64,000 bases of DNA from Isoetes taiwanensis (lineage: Eukaryota; Streptophyta; Lycopodiopsida; Isoetales; Isoetaceae), in NCBI GenBank assembly GCA_021234155.1, contig JAJEKV010000002.1:21479726-21543725 (forward strand). The letters are read 5' to 3'. Made by a program: the position numbers and the translations under genes. Below the pieces are notes generated by a model, which made no database searches, was not told the origin of the DNA, and worked only from the letters and a program-made list of their open reading frames with translations. This document shows, in pieces, positions 1 through 12,064 of this stretch. Position 1 is the stretch's first letter. Every line of letters begins with the position of its first letter.

Positions 1-2136
1 TAGTCGTTGATTTAGCTTTTTTTTTTCAATGGTCCAAAATCCAAGGGCTCACAACAAAAGCCCTCTTTTTATTTTATTTTAGGGGCTGAACATGCAAGCG
101 CATTTCAGGGCAAGCATTCGAAAAAAACATTTTAGGATTTTATTCCTTCTTCGATTCTATTTTCTTTTTGCAGGGATCGGCAGGTGAAGGCAAAGGATGA
201 ACTCTTTAGTTGGACGAGAGGTTGGGTCTGGTGGGACTGTTAAGGTGAAAGCCTGGTTGCCAGCAATGGCTTTGCAAATTTTTGCAATGGTGCAAAGATA
301 GGGTTTGATGCCGGGCTCGACCAGTCTAGATCGTTTGCTCCAGGGCTATGAGCATGATGCAGGGAATGCAGGGACCGCACTGACGGCCGATCGGTACCTT
401 GGCTCACCTTGCCCGGTGGAAGATTGAAAGCTCAAGTCTAGCGTTTTTGAATGGGCTCCTGGAATTGGCGCTTGAGATCAAAAAGTGTGGGGCCTCTGCA
501 TGTTTGGTTGTTTACTGAGTACTGGATCAGCCTAGATCGACCAGTCTAGATCGTTTGCTCCAGGGCTATGAGCATGATGCAGGGAATGCAGGGAATGCAG
601 GGACCGCACCAGACAGTCGGTACCTTGGCTCACCTTGCCCAATGGAAGATTGAAAGCTCAAGTCTAGCGTTTTCAGAATGGGCTCCTGGAATTGGCGCTT
701 GCAGATCAAAAAGTGTGGGCCTCTGCATGTTTGGTTGTTTGGTTGTACCAATTATAACTTTTGTCCTCAGAACAGAACAGAGTTTTTGGATCTGTAGCTG
801 CCACATTGTGGCCATTATAGAAATTTCAACCATTTTTCTCTCAAGGGACATGTTGCTCACTGGGAATGGTTACGCTCTATCTTTTCCCCGGTATTGGTGT
901 TTGGTTATGTGGCTTGCAGATTATGGCGCACTGTGGAGTTGGGTGATGCCAAGGGTTGGAGATCAGTAGCTTCGAAACTTGCATGTTTCTTTCCTGGTAT
1001 AACATTTTTTATACTCACTGTGCTCAATTTCCTGCGCCCTATTTTGCAGTCCTTGATTCATCTCTATTGCCGACTACATGTCTATAACTTCTTGAACCAC
1101 TGGAAAGAAGGCGTCCATTAAGTGCAGACATTGAACTTTTCATGGGCATGTCTTGCTTAAACATAGCCATTTTTGAGTCATCACATATTTGCCATCACTT
1201 TTTTATCTGTGAATGGCATCCATGAATTCTGACAAACTCATCTAGATTTCAAAATACATTCATCTCATCTTGTTGGGAAAGATAACTTTGTTTGAAAGGG
1301 CATTGATGTAACTAGGCCACGTTTCACATAACAGCTCATGTTCATCACTTCTGGGAGATGGTCAATTCCACACAGTATACCAAACAGAGGGCTGCAATCA
1401 TAGTGGGTGAGCATATTTCTTCCAGGCTTGTGCTTATTATATTTAATTACTCAGTTGCACAGCTTGGATATATCGTTATATTTGGGTGGTATGCAGCATT
1501 TTGGTTCCTCAGAACAGGTATTGTTATGGTGTGGACCTTTCAGTTAAAATAGTAGTAGGCAACCTCTCTAAATGTACCGAACGGTCTGTATGTTCGAGTA
1601 AATTTAGATCAACGTCTGACCAAAAAACTAATCCATTAGCTGATCCAGTTCCTTGGATTTGTTATATGACTAGATAAATGGAAATCGTAAGCGGGCTTGA
1701 TCTTACCCATGTGGAGAAATCAGTGGAAGTCTTATTTCCATAGCAGCACTCTTTAGTATCGGTGTCTTTCCAGCTGATTATGTCTTATAAGCGAGATAGT
1801 GACAAGGCCAGGCACCATCTCAATTGTCTAGATTTTATTTCATACTACATGCGGATATTTCATACTACAAATTGGATGTTTGATGCTACAAAGATTATTA
1901 TGTCATGCATATTCAATATGTTTATATTGATGCTACAGTATTTGCTATGCCATGTAAGTTCAATAAATTGTGGCAATATATTGATATCTCTATCGATTCT
2001 CACATAATCATATGATGAGAATTATGCAAATGTTTGGTTTGTATTAATTGCTTTTCTATTTTTTTCATCAATCTTTACACAATTCCTAAGGCCATTAAAA
2101 TTTACCTCCTTTGTTAGGGCCCGAAGGGCCAAAATT
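1..2136. other. No recognised gene; AT-rich unique-looking DNA
   Basis: No reading frame here resembles a protein family I know, and the short open frames have no supporting splice or codon pattern. The first kilobase includes a 220-bp tandem duplication, listed separately. The rest looks like non-coding sequence or decayed introns. A distant host gene end cannot be excluded. Confidence 0.4.
317..745. repeat. Tandem duplication, unit about 220 bp
   Basis: The segment starting TCGACCAGTCTAGATCG at 317 recurs at 537 and stays alignable to about 745. The two units differ mainly at CAG-containing sites: unit 2 has TTTTCAGAATGGG and GCTTGCAGATC where unit 1 has TTTTTGAATGGG and GCTTGAGATC. That is the same kind of difference seen between the LTRs further on, so unit 1 may be a poorly called copy rather than a diverged one. 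Confidence 0.75.
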
Positions 2137-2138
2137 TT

Positions 2139-2598
2139 TTTTTAAGTATAACTACCAACACATAACTACCATTAACATTAATTAATGCAAACCATTGCAT
2201 TCCACACTTAGAAATAAAATTCCCCCTTAAACCCCCTTTGGTTTGGGTGCATATTCACACGGGGGGTGACGTAGGGCGGCGAGAGCCCGTAAAATCATGT
2301 TATACATGTACAAAATCAACACCATATAGTACATTGTCTCAAATCTTATAGTATTTCGCAAACTGTGTTATACAGTATACTAAAACTTGTACAGGCATAC
2401 CCCACAAACGAGGATCTCTATGTATGGTCTAGATCGAGGAATAAAAGGCATATATGCTCATCCAACAGCTCTCGGTGCCCGGAGTCACCCCCCGTGTGAA
2501 TATGCACCCAAACCAAAGGGGGTTTAAGGGGGAATTTTATTTCTAAGTGTGGAATGCAATGGTTTGCATTAATTATGTGTTGGTAGTTATACTTAAAA
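2139..2598. mobile_element. Fold-back (long inverted repeat) MITE-like element
   Basis: About 115-130 bp at 2139-2270 reappears as its reverse complement at 2484-2598, around a spacer of about 210 bp. Arm landmarks are TTTAAGTATAACTACC and GGTTTGGGTGCATATTC. The left arm has a small extra repeat (ACATTAATTA) relative to the right. No coding capacity is visible. Its right end abuts the start of the 2605-8690 segmental duplication, so it may mark or have caused that boundary. Terminal motif and target-site duplication could not be fixed, so the superfamily is open. Confidence 0.7.
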
Positions 2599-2750
2599 AA
2601 ACAAATGTAGCAAAATAACAGGGGTTCCAGGGGGATCTGATATGGATGTAAAAAAAACAATTCCTGAAACCATAGACCATATATCCCTAAAACAATGGAA
2701 TGGGTTGTTATTAAAAAAAAAAATAGATTCAAGATAAAAAATAATCACAT

Positions 2751-2820
2751 TAGCTCATTGGACATATTGGTTAAAGTAGTCTTATTAGGACATTGAGTTA
2801 TTTTGATAGAGGTTCGAGCC
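2751..2820 (+). promoter_or_regulatory. tRNA-like internal pol III promoter (A and B box) of a putative SINE
   Basis: TAGCTCATTGG at 2751-2761 fits an A box and GGTTCGAGCC at 2811-2820 fits a B box, 60 bp apart. Related copies lie at 28253 onward (B box GGTTCGAGCCC, a perfect fit) and across 28581-28975, where a MITE splits the A box. Recurrence in several places suggests a tRNA-derived SINE rather than a chance match. The ends of the SINE are not defined, and it is not a functional tRNA because no cloverleaf can be folded by eye. Confidence 0.5.
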
Positions 2821-2829
2821 ACCGTATTT

Positions 2830-4107
2830 CATATTCTAAAATCTTACGCAAAGACGTACAGAGGTTCGATATTCCCTCAAAACCATAGGTGAAATCGTAT
2901 TTCATATTTCAAAATCATAGGCGCCTCCAATCATAAATGACTATAAGCGAAACGGGAGGTGCTCAGAGGCCCCAACATACGATCAGGGTCGTAGGATCGA
3001 TGAATCCGACGACTATGGTAGTCCAGGGTGCACCTCGTCTAGACAAGATCCCCAATTGCAAGGAGGGTTACTCGACAGGTCGCCACAGTAATTTGGATCA
3101 TTTTTGCCGCTAAGTCTTCTTGATGATTGTTTTCACTATGCTCGTAGTAATCATACTCCTACTTTTCATTATCATCACACACTTCAATACCATCATCTTC
3201 CAATTCTTCATTCTCATCTTCATCTTCCATCTCCTCCTCATTCTCAATGTGTAGTCAAATGCTTGCTTTCATTGCATAAAAATATAGGTCTTCTTCTCAA
3301 GTGCCCTGCGACTCTTTAAAATCTTCAAATTGGCACTCACAAACACGAGGTCGAAAAGGTAGAATACAAGCTCTTTTTACTAGTCACATGTCCAAACACA
3401 CTGAATGGGCACTCTATGGGAGAGGAACTAGCACCTTGAGAAAGTATGTAAATGGCAAACCTTTGCAATTCGAGGTGTTAGACATATAGTCCTCCACTAA
3501 AGAGGAAGACCAGTAATAAACTTCTCCACTTGTGCATCAGGTGAACCAAATCTACCTTCTTATTGCAATAGAAATGAAGCCGACCTTTTATCAATTTTCT
3601 GTCTTCTTTGATTTTCAACCACACTATCAAGAACATCTACTCGATGTTGTGCCATGTCTGTATTTGAGGGATGCTCATAAAATTGGAATTTTGGTTCCAA
3701 AATAAAAGTTGTGCTTGCACGAGGTTATGACAGCTATTCCAACTTTTCGCACAAAGTGCTTTCAATACTTTTATTCTGCAACATCCTTTTGCAACCACCC
3801 TATCCAAACCCTCATTAACCTTTTCAATGCATGACCCCATTCCATATACAAGCCTCATTATATAAACTATTGGCTCCATTACACTTAAGAGGTGTCCCAC
3901 ATCTTTTCAAAACAAATTATCCGTGGCAACATCATACTACAAGCATAGGGAGACCTTTGGTAATTCACCATTAACAACCAAAGATTATAATGGCCATCTC
4001 AATTCCTGCAAATGGTTAAGCATAATAAAATTATGTCCGAATCTTGTCTCAGACTACTTTAGAAGGACTTTCCCATTGTTATTCTCAAATGTGAGCCTCT
4101 GGAATAC
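2830..4107. other. Non-coding part of the segmental duplication
   Basis: Repeated almost exactly at 28985-30255. There is no convincing protein-coding frame. It contains a CATCATC/TTCATTCTC-rich pyrimidine stretch around 3160-3240. It could be SINE tail plus unrecognised repeat or an intron of a decayed gene; I cannot say which. Confidence 0.4.
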
Positions 4108-4109
4108 TG

Positions 4110-6773
4110 TTAAGAGGAAAGAAAGAAACAATGGTTTCTATCGTCCACTGAGACCAGTTGGCCTATGGGACCCAGAAGGAGCGCAACAAACTTATTATTG
4201 TCCGGGTTAAAAAACCCTCGCCCCGAAGGCTTTTCGAGGGAAAAACCGTGGCAGTAATAAGAATGCTGTCAAACTGGACAAGTATACATCATCATGAAAT
4301 AAAATATGTATGTACATGTCAAGCGCGTGCCCGAGGACATAGCTGATCTCGCATGTCCATGACCTCCTAAAGGTATGATCCTAGCACCCGTACGAATGCC
4401 GTGCTCAATGTCACATGTAGCGGCTGGCCAGGCCTGATTAACTCAGCATAGCGCGTCCGGATTTGATCATATGCTGGGCAACTTTGAAGGGTATGAGATT
4501 CATCCTCAATGACACCCATTTGGCAGCATTGACAGAGTCTGTCCTGACGTGGCTCACCAATCCATCTGCCTGTCTCAATTCGAAGATGATGTGCCCCTCT
4601 GCGAATGGAGGCAATGAGTCTGCATCTTTTCATGGGCAAGTGGGTGCGCAGGTAGCATTGGGGGCCTCGTTCCAATGTGGGATTTATGTGGCGCTGGTAG
4701 TGTGCTGTCTTGACCTGTTCACGGGCGCTGGCATCCCAAAGCTTTGCTGATGAAGCAAGCATCAAGATATTGCCTCAAGCTATGGTGATCTGCCTCTGTT
4801 TGCACATGTATGCACCTGTGCTCCTGCACATTCCATCTAGCCATCCATTGAGATCTCTTTTCCCTCCAACAGGCCTTGAGGCGTTGTGGCCCCATTGCCA
4901 TGATATAAGCTAGTTTAGGGAGACGAGCATCGTCCATATTGACCACCTTCTGAAAATAGACAATGAAGCGATCAAGGGCCGCCCTCTGAAGAGGCAAGAA
5001 TCCTGTCTCCTGCAGTAGAATTTGATATGGGACTGTGGACTTCACCCCTAGTGCTCGTGCCAAGAAGGCTTTCTGCACCTGCTCCAAGTCATTCCAAGTA
5101 GCGAGGGATACTACTGGGCCCCATACTTCAACCTCGTATAAAAGGACAGGCTCCACTAAGACCTTGAATAGGTGTGACTGATGGGTCCAACCATACAACT
5201 CCGCTCTATGACTATTGTTTTGCATTGCATATAGCGCCTTCCAGCCCGACGTAACTCGTAGCCATATGGATGTGTCCCAGTGCATAGTAGAAGGAAACTC
5301 CACTCCCAAATATTTGTATGTGGATGCTACTTCCACATTCTGCCCTTGGTAACTGAAGGAGGGGATCCTTGACTGACGTGAATGATATGAAAACCACCTT
5401 AGTCTTGGCCAAGTTGATATGCACATCAGTCGCTTGGCAAAATGTGTTCAGAACATCGAGATATCGTTGCATGTCTGCTGGTGTGTAACTAGGAGGTCCA
5501 CATCATCAGCATATATTAACTGCTTGATGATCTGGTAGAGAAGGTGAGCCCCATCGCCCCCATTATCAGTAAGTCAGCTCTCCAATTGATCAATGTAAAG
5601 CCCAAACAATATTGGGGAGAGAGGGCATCCCTGACGAACCCCGATACTACTATCAAATGGTTGGCTTGTCGGCTGCAACCGACCCGAGCATCTTTCATAT
5701 AGCCTGTACACCGCATTCTGCAAATCTACAGGAACCCCCAGTTGTCGCAATCTTGCCCATAGTTTTTCCCGAGGCACAGTATCAAGTGCCTTCGCAAAAT
5801 CCACGAAGCAACAATATAGATCATGAGGGCGGTTCCTGCTGTCTTTAACCAGAGTTCGCAATGTGAAGATGTGGTCAATGGTTGAGTGCCGGGGTCTGAA
5901 TCCTACCTGGATGAGGGCCCGTATCTCTGCTGCCTCTGCCCATCCCGTCAACTGCTGCTCGAACTGCAGCGGGAAGCCTTCCTGTAATGCCTTGTTGAAT
6001 AAGGCAGTCAACACTGGTATTATGGACGGCCATGCCCACTTAAGCAATTCTGCCTGCATACCATCCAGGTCCGGGGCTTTCCCATTGGCAAGACACTGTA
6101 AGCCTTGTTCCACGTCCGAATCTGTGATTTCCAGCGCTGGGCCTTCTTGCAGAGGTAATGCTGCATGTGCACCCTGAGGGTCGTATAGTTGTTGCAAGTA
6201 TTGCCTCCACTGCTCGGGAGTAATGTTCCCTGTGGGCTGTACTGGCTTTCTAAGAACCCTTCGCCAGAAGGTCCTGGGGTGACGTTCCAGGAGGTAAAAC
6301 ATTTCCCTTTGATGCGCTGCAATGTACGTGGCTTTCTTAGCTTTAAGCAAGACGGGGTACTGTCTGATTGCATGTGGGCGTAAAGCAGGGTCTGTGACTT
6401 GGCAGAGCCAGCGTTTGTGTTCCTTGCACTCTGCATCAAACCATTGATTACGTGGGAAGATTGTATTCCTGGAGGTCCGTCGCGGGCGGCTTATCCCAAA
6501 GCATCTCTCTGCCGCAGTCCTAAGCACATCAGTCAGCCGGCCTGTCTGTTGCTCTAGTGTAGGATATTGCAAAATTTCTGCCAGGTCATCCATAAGCATC
6601 TGGGCATAAGCCCCTGCATGTTCATAATCCAATCGCAGCTGAGGCATGTGAGGAGTTGTTGCATTGGGTGTTCGCACAACCTGCCAATCCAACTTCAAGT
6701 AAAGTGGTAAGTGGTCTGAGTCGATCTCTTCATCCCTATTAGCTGTTCCCACCTGGAAGTGCTTGACGAGAAA
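4110..6773 (-). pseudogene. LINE family A, 5'-truncated copy 1 (endonuclease tail, reverse transcriptase, Cys-His finger)
   Basis: Read on the minus strand, the element starts inside the apurinic-type endonuclease (SDHLPLYL, ending near 6700) and continues through the reverse transcriptase. RT landmarks are GFRPRHSTIDH, FVDFAKALDTV, SIGVRQGCPLSP and LFGLYIDQLE. The catalytic [YF]xDD box falls where the frame is broken near 5510. The C-terminal part runs to a CQCCQMGVIEDESHTLQSC zinc-finger-like motif and ends near 4400, followed by a 3' UTR with the family hairpin at 4208-4247 and a (GAAA)n-type tail near 4108-4130. Frameshifts are few and the long stretches are open, so it is young. It lacks ORF1 and most of the endonuclease. 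It would have moved by target-primed reverse transcription but cannot now. Confidence 0.85.
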
Positions 6774-7690
6774 TTATATTAAATTTCACTTCTCAAACGA
6801 ATAGCAAGCTATGCCAAGAAAAGCCATTCAAAGCAAAAGCAGCCAATAATATTGAATGTGGTGATAATCTGCCAGTATGGTTAATGTTATGTTTAATGCC
6901 AATCCATAGCACTGAGGCAATATGTAGTGGCTTGCCACCTTGTTTATTCGCGTCTTTGCATTGTATCATGTATTACTTTAAGTGTTATTAATAAAGTTTG
7001 ACGCCCTTTAAAAAATAATATAGAACAATAGATAAAGAAATCATTTTTGCCAATGGTATTTGGTGTTTTTGTGTATTCATGTGGCTATTGTGATTGTTGG
7101 CAATGTTATTAAGTTGTTTGGCCATCATTTGGATAATATGCATTCATATCTCATGCTATAGATTAATCTATGGTGCACAATGGTGTATTTTGCCATTTGA
7201 TTTAGGGTACTGTTATCTCTATACATTTGGTAGTTTGAATTAGGGTTATGGAGGTAGCGGTCAGCATTCCAAATTATGTTCTTTGCCAATGAACAAGATT
7301 TAGCTATTAGAACAAATTTTTTGTTTCCAGTGTATTTTGTATTAGTTTCTCAATTGTAATCAAGCCACTATATTTTTGTATCCTACATAGAAATTGGCTC
7401 AATTCTAAAAAGGAATCCCCCAAGGATGTAAATATATTATTATGAGAAAAACTCAAGATACATCAAGGAAAACTGTACTATGGGGAATAAAGTGTAAACT
7501 GAGGATTAAGACCATTGAATTCCCCTTTTTTCTGATTTCCTTAGGCCAATTTAGTTGTGGCTCTCTTTCCTTCATTCAAATGGCACCAACAAGCCAATAA
7601 GTGCTTCTGGTAGTTTTTCTAGTACTTGGGCTAAGTTGCGAAGCCAAGCTTTTTATTTGACTATTGGCTATTAGGCAGTTCCATTTGGGA
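6774..7690. other. Non-coding DNA shared with copy 2 (42477-43400)
   Basis: AT-rich sequence starting TTATATTAAATTTCAC, right at the Helitron insertion point seen in copy 2. No protein similarity is apparent. It is probably decayed LINE C upstream sequence, but no RT motif can be read here. Confidence 0.4.
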
Positions 7691-8690
7691 ACAAGGAGAT
7701 TGGGTTTCTATTCTATTCAAGGACCTAGATGTGGATGAGGGAGGGCCCACATCCTAATTGCCTTCAACGTCTCCTATGGAAAATCATTCCTGAAAGGAAA
7801 TGCTCCAAGATTCTAGAGATCCTGGTCGGGCTTAATATACATACAACTAGGATCTGAACAAGATGTTGCTTGGGCTCCAAAACCACTTAAACTGGTGGTG
7901 GAAAGTTGTGACGCTATCACTAGCCGGAAGGATCGCAGTTACAAAGCCGCATTGAGCAGTATTCATATATATGTATCATCACTGTTAATTGCTCCCCCAG
8001 ATAAGGCGCACAAGATGGAAGCAACGGTTATGAACTTTGTCTAGGGGGGCAATGAGGAAGGCGCCGTTGTGTAAGAGGGCAAAAGAAGAAGAAGGTATAG
8101 GCATGGTAGACATAGTCCTACAGAGCAAAATACTCATGGCAAAGTTTATTCCGAATATCCTAGAAGAAAAGGTGGTTACAACTCAGAAGTTAGGCCATGC
8201 TAATGTCGTGCAGACATAATAAAGTATCGATACAAGTTGCCCTTCCATGGTCGTCCTTCAATGGTTTAAGACCATGCACCAATGCTTCCCCTTTCTTGAA
8301 AAGGCTTACTCGTGGCATGGAAAACAGTGAAGAAATTGTTCACATTAAGTAGCAATGGTTTGGACGCTACGACCACACCTCCATGATGGATTACAGATAG
8401 TTTTCATAACAAAAACACGGACCTCTTGCAATAGTAGCATATGCTAGAGTGGTAAGAAGATGGATCAATTCAGGTATAAGTTGCTACTCGTCTTGGTACA
8501 AGAATGATCGCTTATGTGGATGGGCAGAATTTAAAAATGAATTTGAGCTGCAACATTATGATAGAGCAATGTGGGGACGTATAGCAAGAATTCTACCAGA
8601 TCACATGCATACCATAGGGAATAAGCCTTGGATTCCCCATCCCTCACTTCAAACAGGACCATTTGTAAGGTCAACTTATAAATGCCTAGC
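7691..8690 (+). pseudogene. LINE family C, RT C-terminal region, broken at an inversion
   Basis: Short frames read like the post-RT region of plant L1 elements, for example IHIYVSSLLIAPPDKAHKM near 7955, KEEEGIGMVDIVLQSKILMA at 8090 (the GLGMVDIxLQNxALLAK type motif), and MWGRIARILPDHM at 8570. Several stops and frameshifts show decay. The frame reaches STYKCLA at 8690 and then stops matching. In copy 2 the same frame runs on, after the LTR element, into the zf-RVT domain at 57631. The zf-RVT of this copy now lies inverted at 14382-14760. Confidence 0.7.
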
Positions 8691-8723
8691 CTTGGGTTTC
8701 CCAATCTTCTGTGGCCATGACTT

Positions 8724-9039
8724 CCAAAGTTTGAGGGGTCTCTGGCTGCGGAAAGGGTGCTTAGAATTCAATTTGGGGACTCAAAAAAACGCCGGGTGAG
8801 CACCTTTTGGGGTGTGGGGTTTTGGGGGTTCCAAAGTTTGAGGGGTCTCTGGCTGCCTCAAGGGTGCTTAGAATCCAATTTGGGGACTCAGAAAGGTGGG
8901 CAGAGCATCTTTTGGGGGTTTGGGGGTTTTGGGGGTGCCAAAGTTTAAGGGGTCTCTGGCTGCCTCAAGGGTGCTTAGAATCCAATTTGGGGACTCAGAA
9001 AGGCGGGCAGAGCACCTTTTGGGGGTTTGGGGGTTTTGG
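8724..9039. repeat. Minisatellite, three units of about 107 bp
   Basis: CCAAAGTTTGAGGGGTCTCT starts at 8724 and 8831 and, with one change, at 8938. Each unit ends in a G-rich run (TTTGGGGGTTTGGGGGTTTT). The G-runs could form G-quadruplexes on this strand. No coding role is visible. Confidence 0.85.
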
Positions 9040-9466
9040 GTCTAGATAGAGATTGTAAACCCTAGAGAGAGAAAGCCAAGGGGCAAATCAAGGGGGTCTA
9101 TGCAAGGGGAGTGAGGGCGCTAGAGAGAGGGAGTTGGGCACTGGGAGGGCGCTGGCTGAGGGAGGTAGAGAATAATGAAGCAACCCTTCTCCTTGCATTT
9201 AAGGTACTGGCACTATTTGCAAATTTAAAGGTCGGCAAACCTAAAGTAAGCCTTACCGATATGTGATAGCCTTATCGATATGTGATAGGGAACCCTTGGG
9301 TACGAGGGGATTTCCGGGGGGACAGGGCGCCCGGGAAATTCCCGGTGGTTTCCCCCGAGGCCCCAGTGCAAATGGGTTCACACACGTGGACCACTAGGAC
9401 CAGTGTTTTGTGTACACGTGGCACCAACTAGGACGAAAAACCTTGTTCATTTTATTTCCGACGAAT

Positions 9467-9469
<3 letters not shown>
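9040..9469. other. No gene seen; AGAG-rich then GC-rich linker
   Basis: Short GAGAG-rich runs, a small direct repeat (TATCGATATGTGATAGxxx) near 9255-9290 and a GC-rich patch at 9310-9370 precede the CT tracts. Nothing resembles a protein. Confidence 0.35.
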
Positions 9470-9757
<288 letters not shown>

Positions 9758-9893
9758 CCGATCTTCTTTGTCATTCTAAGGTATTGTTGTTTTATGTTAC
9801 TGTCTAGTTTTTCTTTTGTTAATTGTCTGTTTTCCTTGCTAATGTTTGTTTATATTTTGGCAGGATCTTGTGGAGTAAGGAATCGAGATTGTG

Positions 9894-10503
9894 TTGTACA
9901 TGCATAATTTTTTCTGGAGTAAGAACTCAAGTTTTATTTTCTGAATGCATTGGCTTGTATTTTGTTAGACATTATCTTGGGAGACCTCGTGGTTATCAAG
10001 CTTTATTTTCGGTAATGTTATTGTTCTTGTAAAATTTAGGTTATTGTTCTTGCTTATTTAAGTGATTCAGGTTATTGTTTTCATGTAGGATTGCAATGGA
10101 TAATACAAGGTGGTTTATCTTCCTTGGTTTTGCTTTGTGTTTGCTAAGTATAGCATTTGCTGACTGCAATGCTAGTAGCGTTGCAGTTAGCAAATGCTAA
10201 GTGGATGTTGTACATGTATAATTTTTTCTGGAGTAAGAACTCGAGTTTTATGTTATGAATGCATTGGCTTGTATTTTGTTAGACATTATCTTGGGAGACC
10301 TCGTGGTTATCAAGCTTTATTTTTGGTAATGTTATTGTTCTTGTAAATTTTAGGTTATTGTTCTTGCTTATTTAAGTGATTCACGTTATTGTTTTCAGGT
10401 TTCTATAAGAGATTGCAATGGATAATACAAGGTGGTTTATTTTCCTTGGTTTTTCTTTGTGTTTGCTTAGCATAGCATTTGCTGACTGCAATGCTAGTAG
10501 CAG
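9894..10503 (+). repeat. Tandem duplication of the recombinase gene's 5' end (unit about 300 bp)
   Basis: TTGTACATGCATAATTTTTT at 9894 recurs at about 10206, and similarity continues through GGATAATACAAGGTGG to CTGCAATGCTAGTAGC (ending 10503). Unit 1 therefore carries a second copy of the start region at 10096, but it runs into a short palindrome (TTGCTGACTGCAA...TTGCAGTTAGCAA, 10157-10197) and breaks. Unit 2 leads into the open frame at 10418. Confidence 0.85.
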
Positions 10504-12040
10504 CTCAAACTTTTTGATTGGAATTGATTTTCTTTCAAGTGATAACCCTGTCGATGACGAAATTATTGTTGCTGACCAGTTGGTCAAGGAAACTAATCCA
10601 GATGATGTTCAAAAATTTTTGAAAAGCATTGAAAATGAGCCTTGGTTCAGCAGAAAAGCATGCAAGGAATATACTGAACTTGATGAAAAGGTTATGTTAG
10701 AAAGTGAGAAGGGTGGGAAAGATAGGTTGAGCAAGCAAACTAAATGGGCTAGAGGCCGATTTGACACCTGGAGAAGGCATTTCAAAAAGGAATTATTATT
10801 TCACCAAAAACTCCAATTCAGGATATTCCACTGTTGCCGCTGAATGACATGGTTATGCGCTTCCTTCTGCAAGTCAGAAAGTAGGATGGCACTCTGTTTC
10901 CACCTGGGAGGTTACTATTTGTATACTTTATTTTCTAAGCTAGTTTATTTTAGCAGTTATTAGGGTAGTTTATTTAGAATACTTTTTAGGGTAGTTTATT
11001 TTGGTATTTTAAGTTGTATATTTCCTTTTTTCAGTTTGAATTGCCTACTGAAGACAATAGGTCGCATTGTGAGGCAACAGTTAATTTGAGGGGTGATCTT
11101 AAAGAGCCGCCATTTAATATTTTAAGGGATCTGAGATATGGTAAGGCTAGATTAGGTTTCGTTGCTGCTGCTAATAAAGCAAGGAAGGCGGGTGTAGGTG
11201 TTAAGATTAAGAAGAAGAAAGCCGCTGCTATCCCTTTCAACACAGAAATAGATCTGGTTGCAGATTTAGATTTCCAAACCCATAGCTCGAAAGGGATTCA
11301 GAAGCGACTTTGCTATTTTTTGGTTACTCGTTTTGCTATCAGGGATGGCGCTGAGCTATATGAATGCAAGGATGTGAATTTTACTTTGGAATTTGATGGT
11401 TCTTCAGAGTTTCTCCTTTATGAAGGACAAGTAAAAATTGGGGCACGACAGTGACTCGCTTTGATGAGTACACTTTAGGCCATCGATCTAGACTTATGAA
11501 GACGATTTCATTCTTACCTATAAACAGTATGTCTGGCATCTTTCGCCGAAGGAGATTGTAGATCCAAAGCCATTCTTTCTGCAACATATTCCAAACTTTA
11601 AGGACAAAATAAGCATTTATATCTATTTATTTTTGGTTTCTTTTCGATATTAATCATTTATATTTGTTTATGTAGATCTAGTTTCAAAAGGGTAGGATTG
11701 GTGTGAATAATCTCTCTAGCTGGGTACAAAGCATGGGCAATATTATTGATGTTCAACTTTCAAACAAAAGTGGTCGAGTGTCTACAATAACTCAGATGTC
11801 ACTTGCTGGCGTGCTTCCCGAGATCGGGAAACTTGTTACAGGACACAGGAACACCAAGTCGTATCATAAGTAAGAATTTTACTTCTTACTACTATTTTCT
11901 AGAACCTAAGATGATTGTGTATAATAAACTTACATGATTATGTTTAATATAGGTATGACAGGAGCAAAGATATTCAGGTGGAAGCTGCTATGGAGATCAA
12001 TTCAAAGCCATATAATGATAATGGCTCATTAAGGTTGTAT
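10418..12040 (+). pseudogene. Crypton-type tyrosine recombinase (DUF3504/KIAA1958-like), broken
   Basis: Tyrosine recombinases of Cryptons cut and rejoin DNA through a covalent tyrosine link. The N-terminal part reads KQTKWARGRFDTWRRHF, then after a +1 shift near 10790 NDMVMRFLLQVRK-stop-DGTLFPPG, the typical block before the catalytic domain. An intron (GT 10911, AG 11034) leads to NILRDLRYGKARLGF, GVGVKIKKKKAAAIP and FLVTRFAIRDGAELYECKD, where R at 11341 is the likely first catalytic arginine. After a second frameshift and intron come RIGVNNLSSWVQ, NKSGRV (HxxR box with the histidine replaced by lysine), LVTGHRN and, across an intron (11870-11952), the KYDR tyrosine. At least two frameshifts, one stop and the lost histidine make it inactive as read. 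The first 25 residues look like a signal peptide, odd for a nuclear enzyme, so the true start is uncertain. The 3' end is cut by the inverted-repeat breakpoint at 12041. Confidence 0.75.
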
Positions 12041-12064
12041 AATGATTGGCTATGCTGGGTCGCC

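Larger units (their letters stand above)
2605..8690. repeat. Segmental duplication, copy 1 (empty-site copy)
   Basis: This 6.1-kb stretch matches 28436-57588 in order and orientation once three insertions are removed from copy 2. It begins at ATGTAGCAAAATAACAGG and ends at ATAAATGCCTA. Inside are a SINE-like segment, LINE A (minus strand) and the 3' half of LINE C (plus strand). Its junctions AGCTCA-TTGGACAT, GAGAAA-TTATATT and ATAGGGAATAAGCC are the unoccupied target sites of the MITE, Helitron and LTR retrotransposon in copy 2. Beyond 8690 the copies diverge because LINE C is interrupted here by an inversion. Confidence 0.9.

Noticed and set aside
2751-2830. A tRNA gene
   Set aside because: A and B boxes are present but the acceptor and anticodon arms do not fold; it recurs as part of a repeat.
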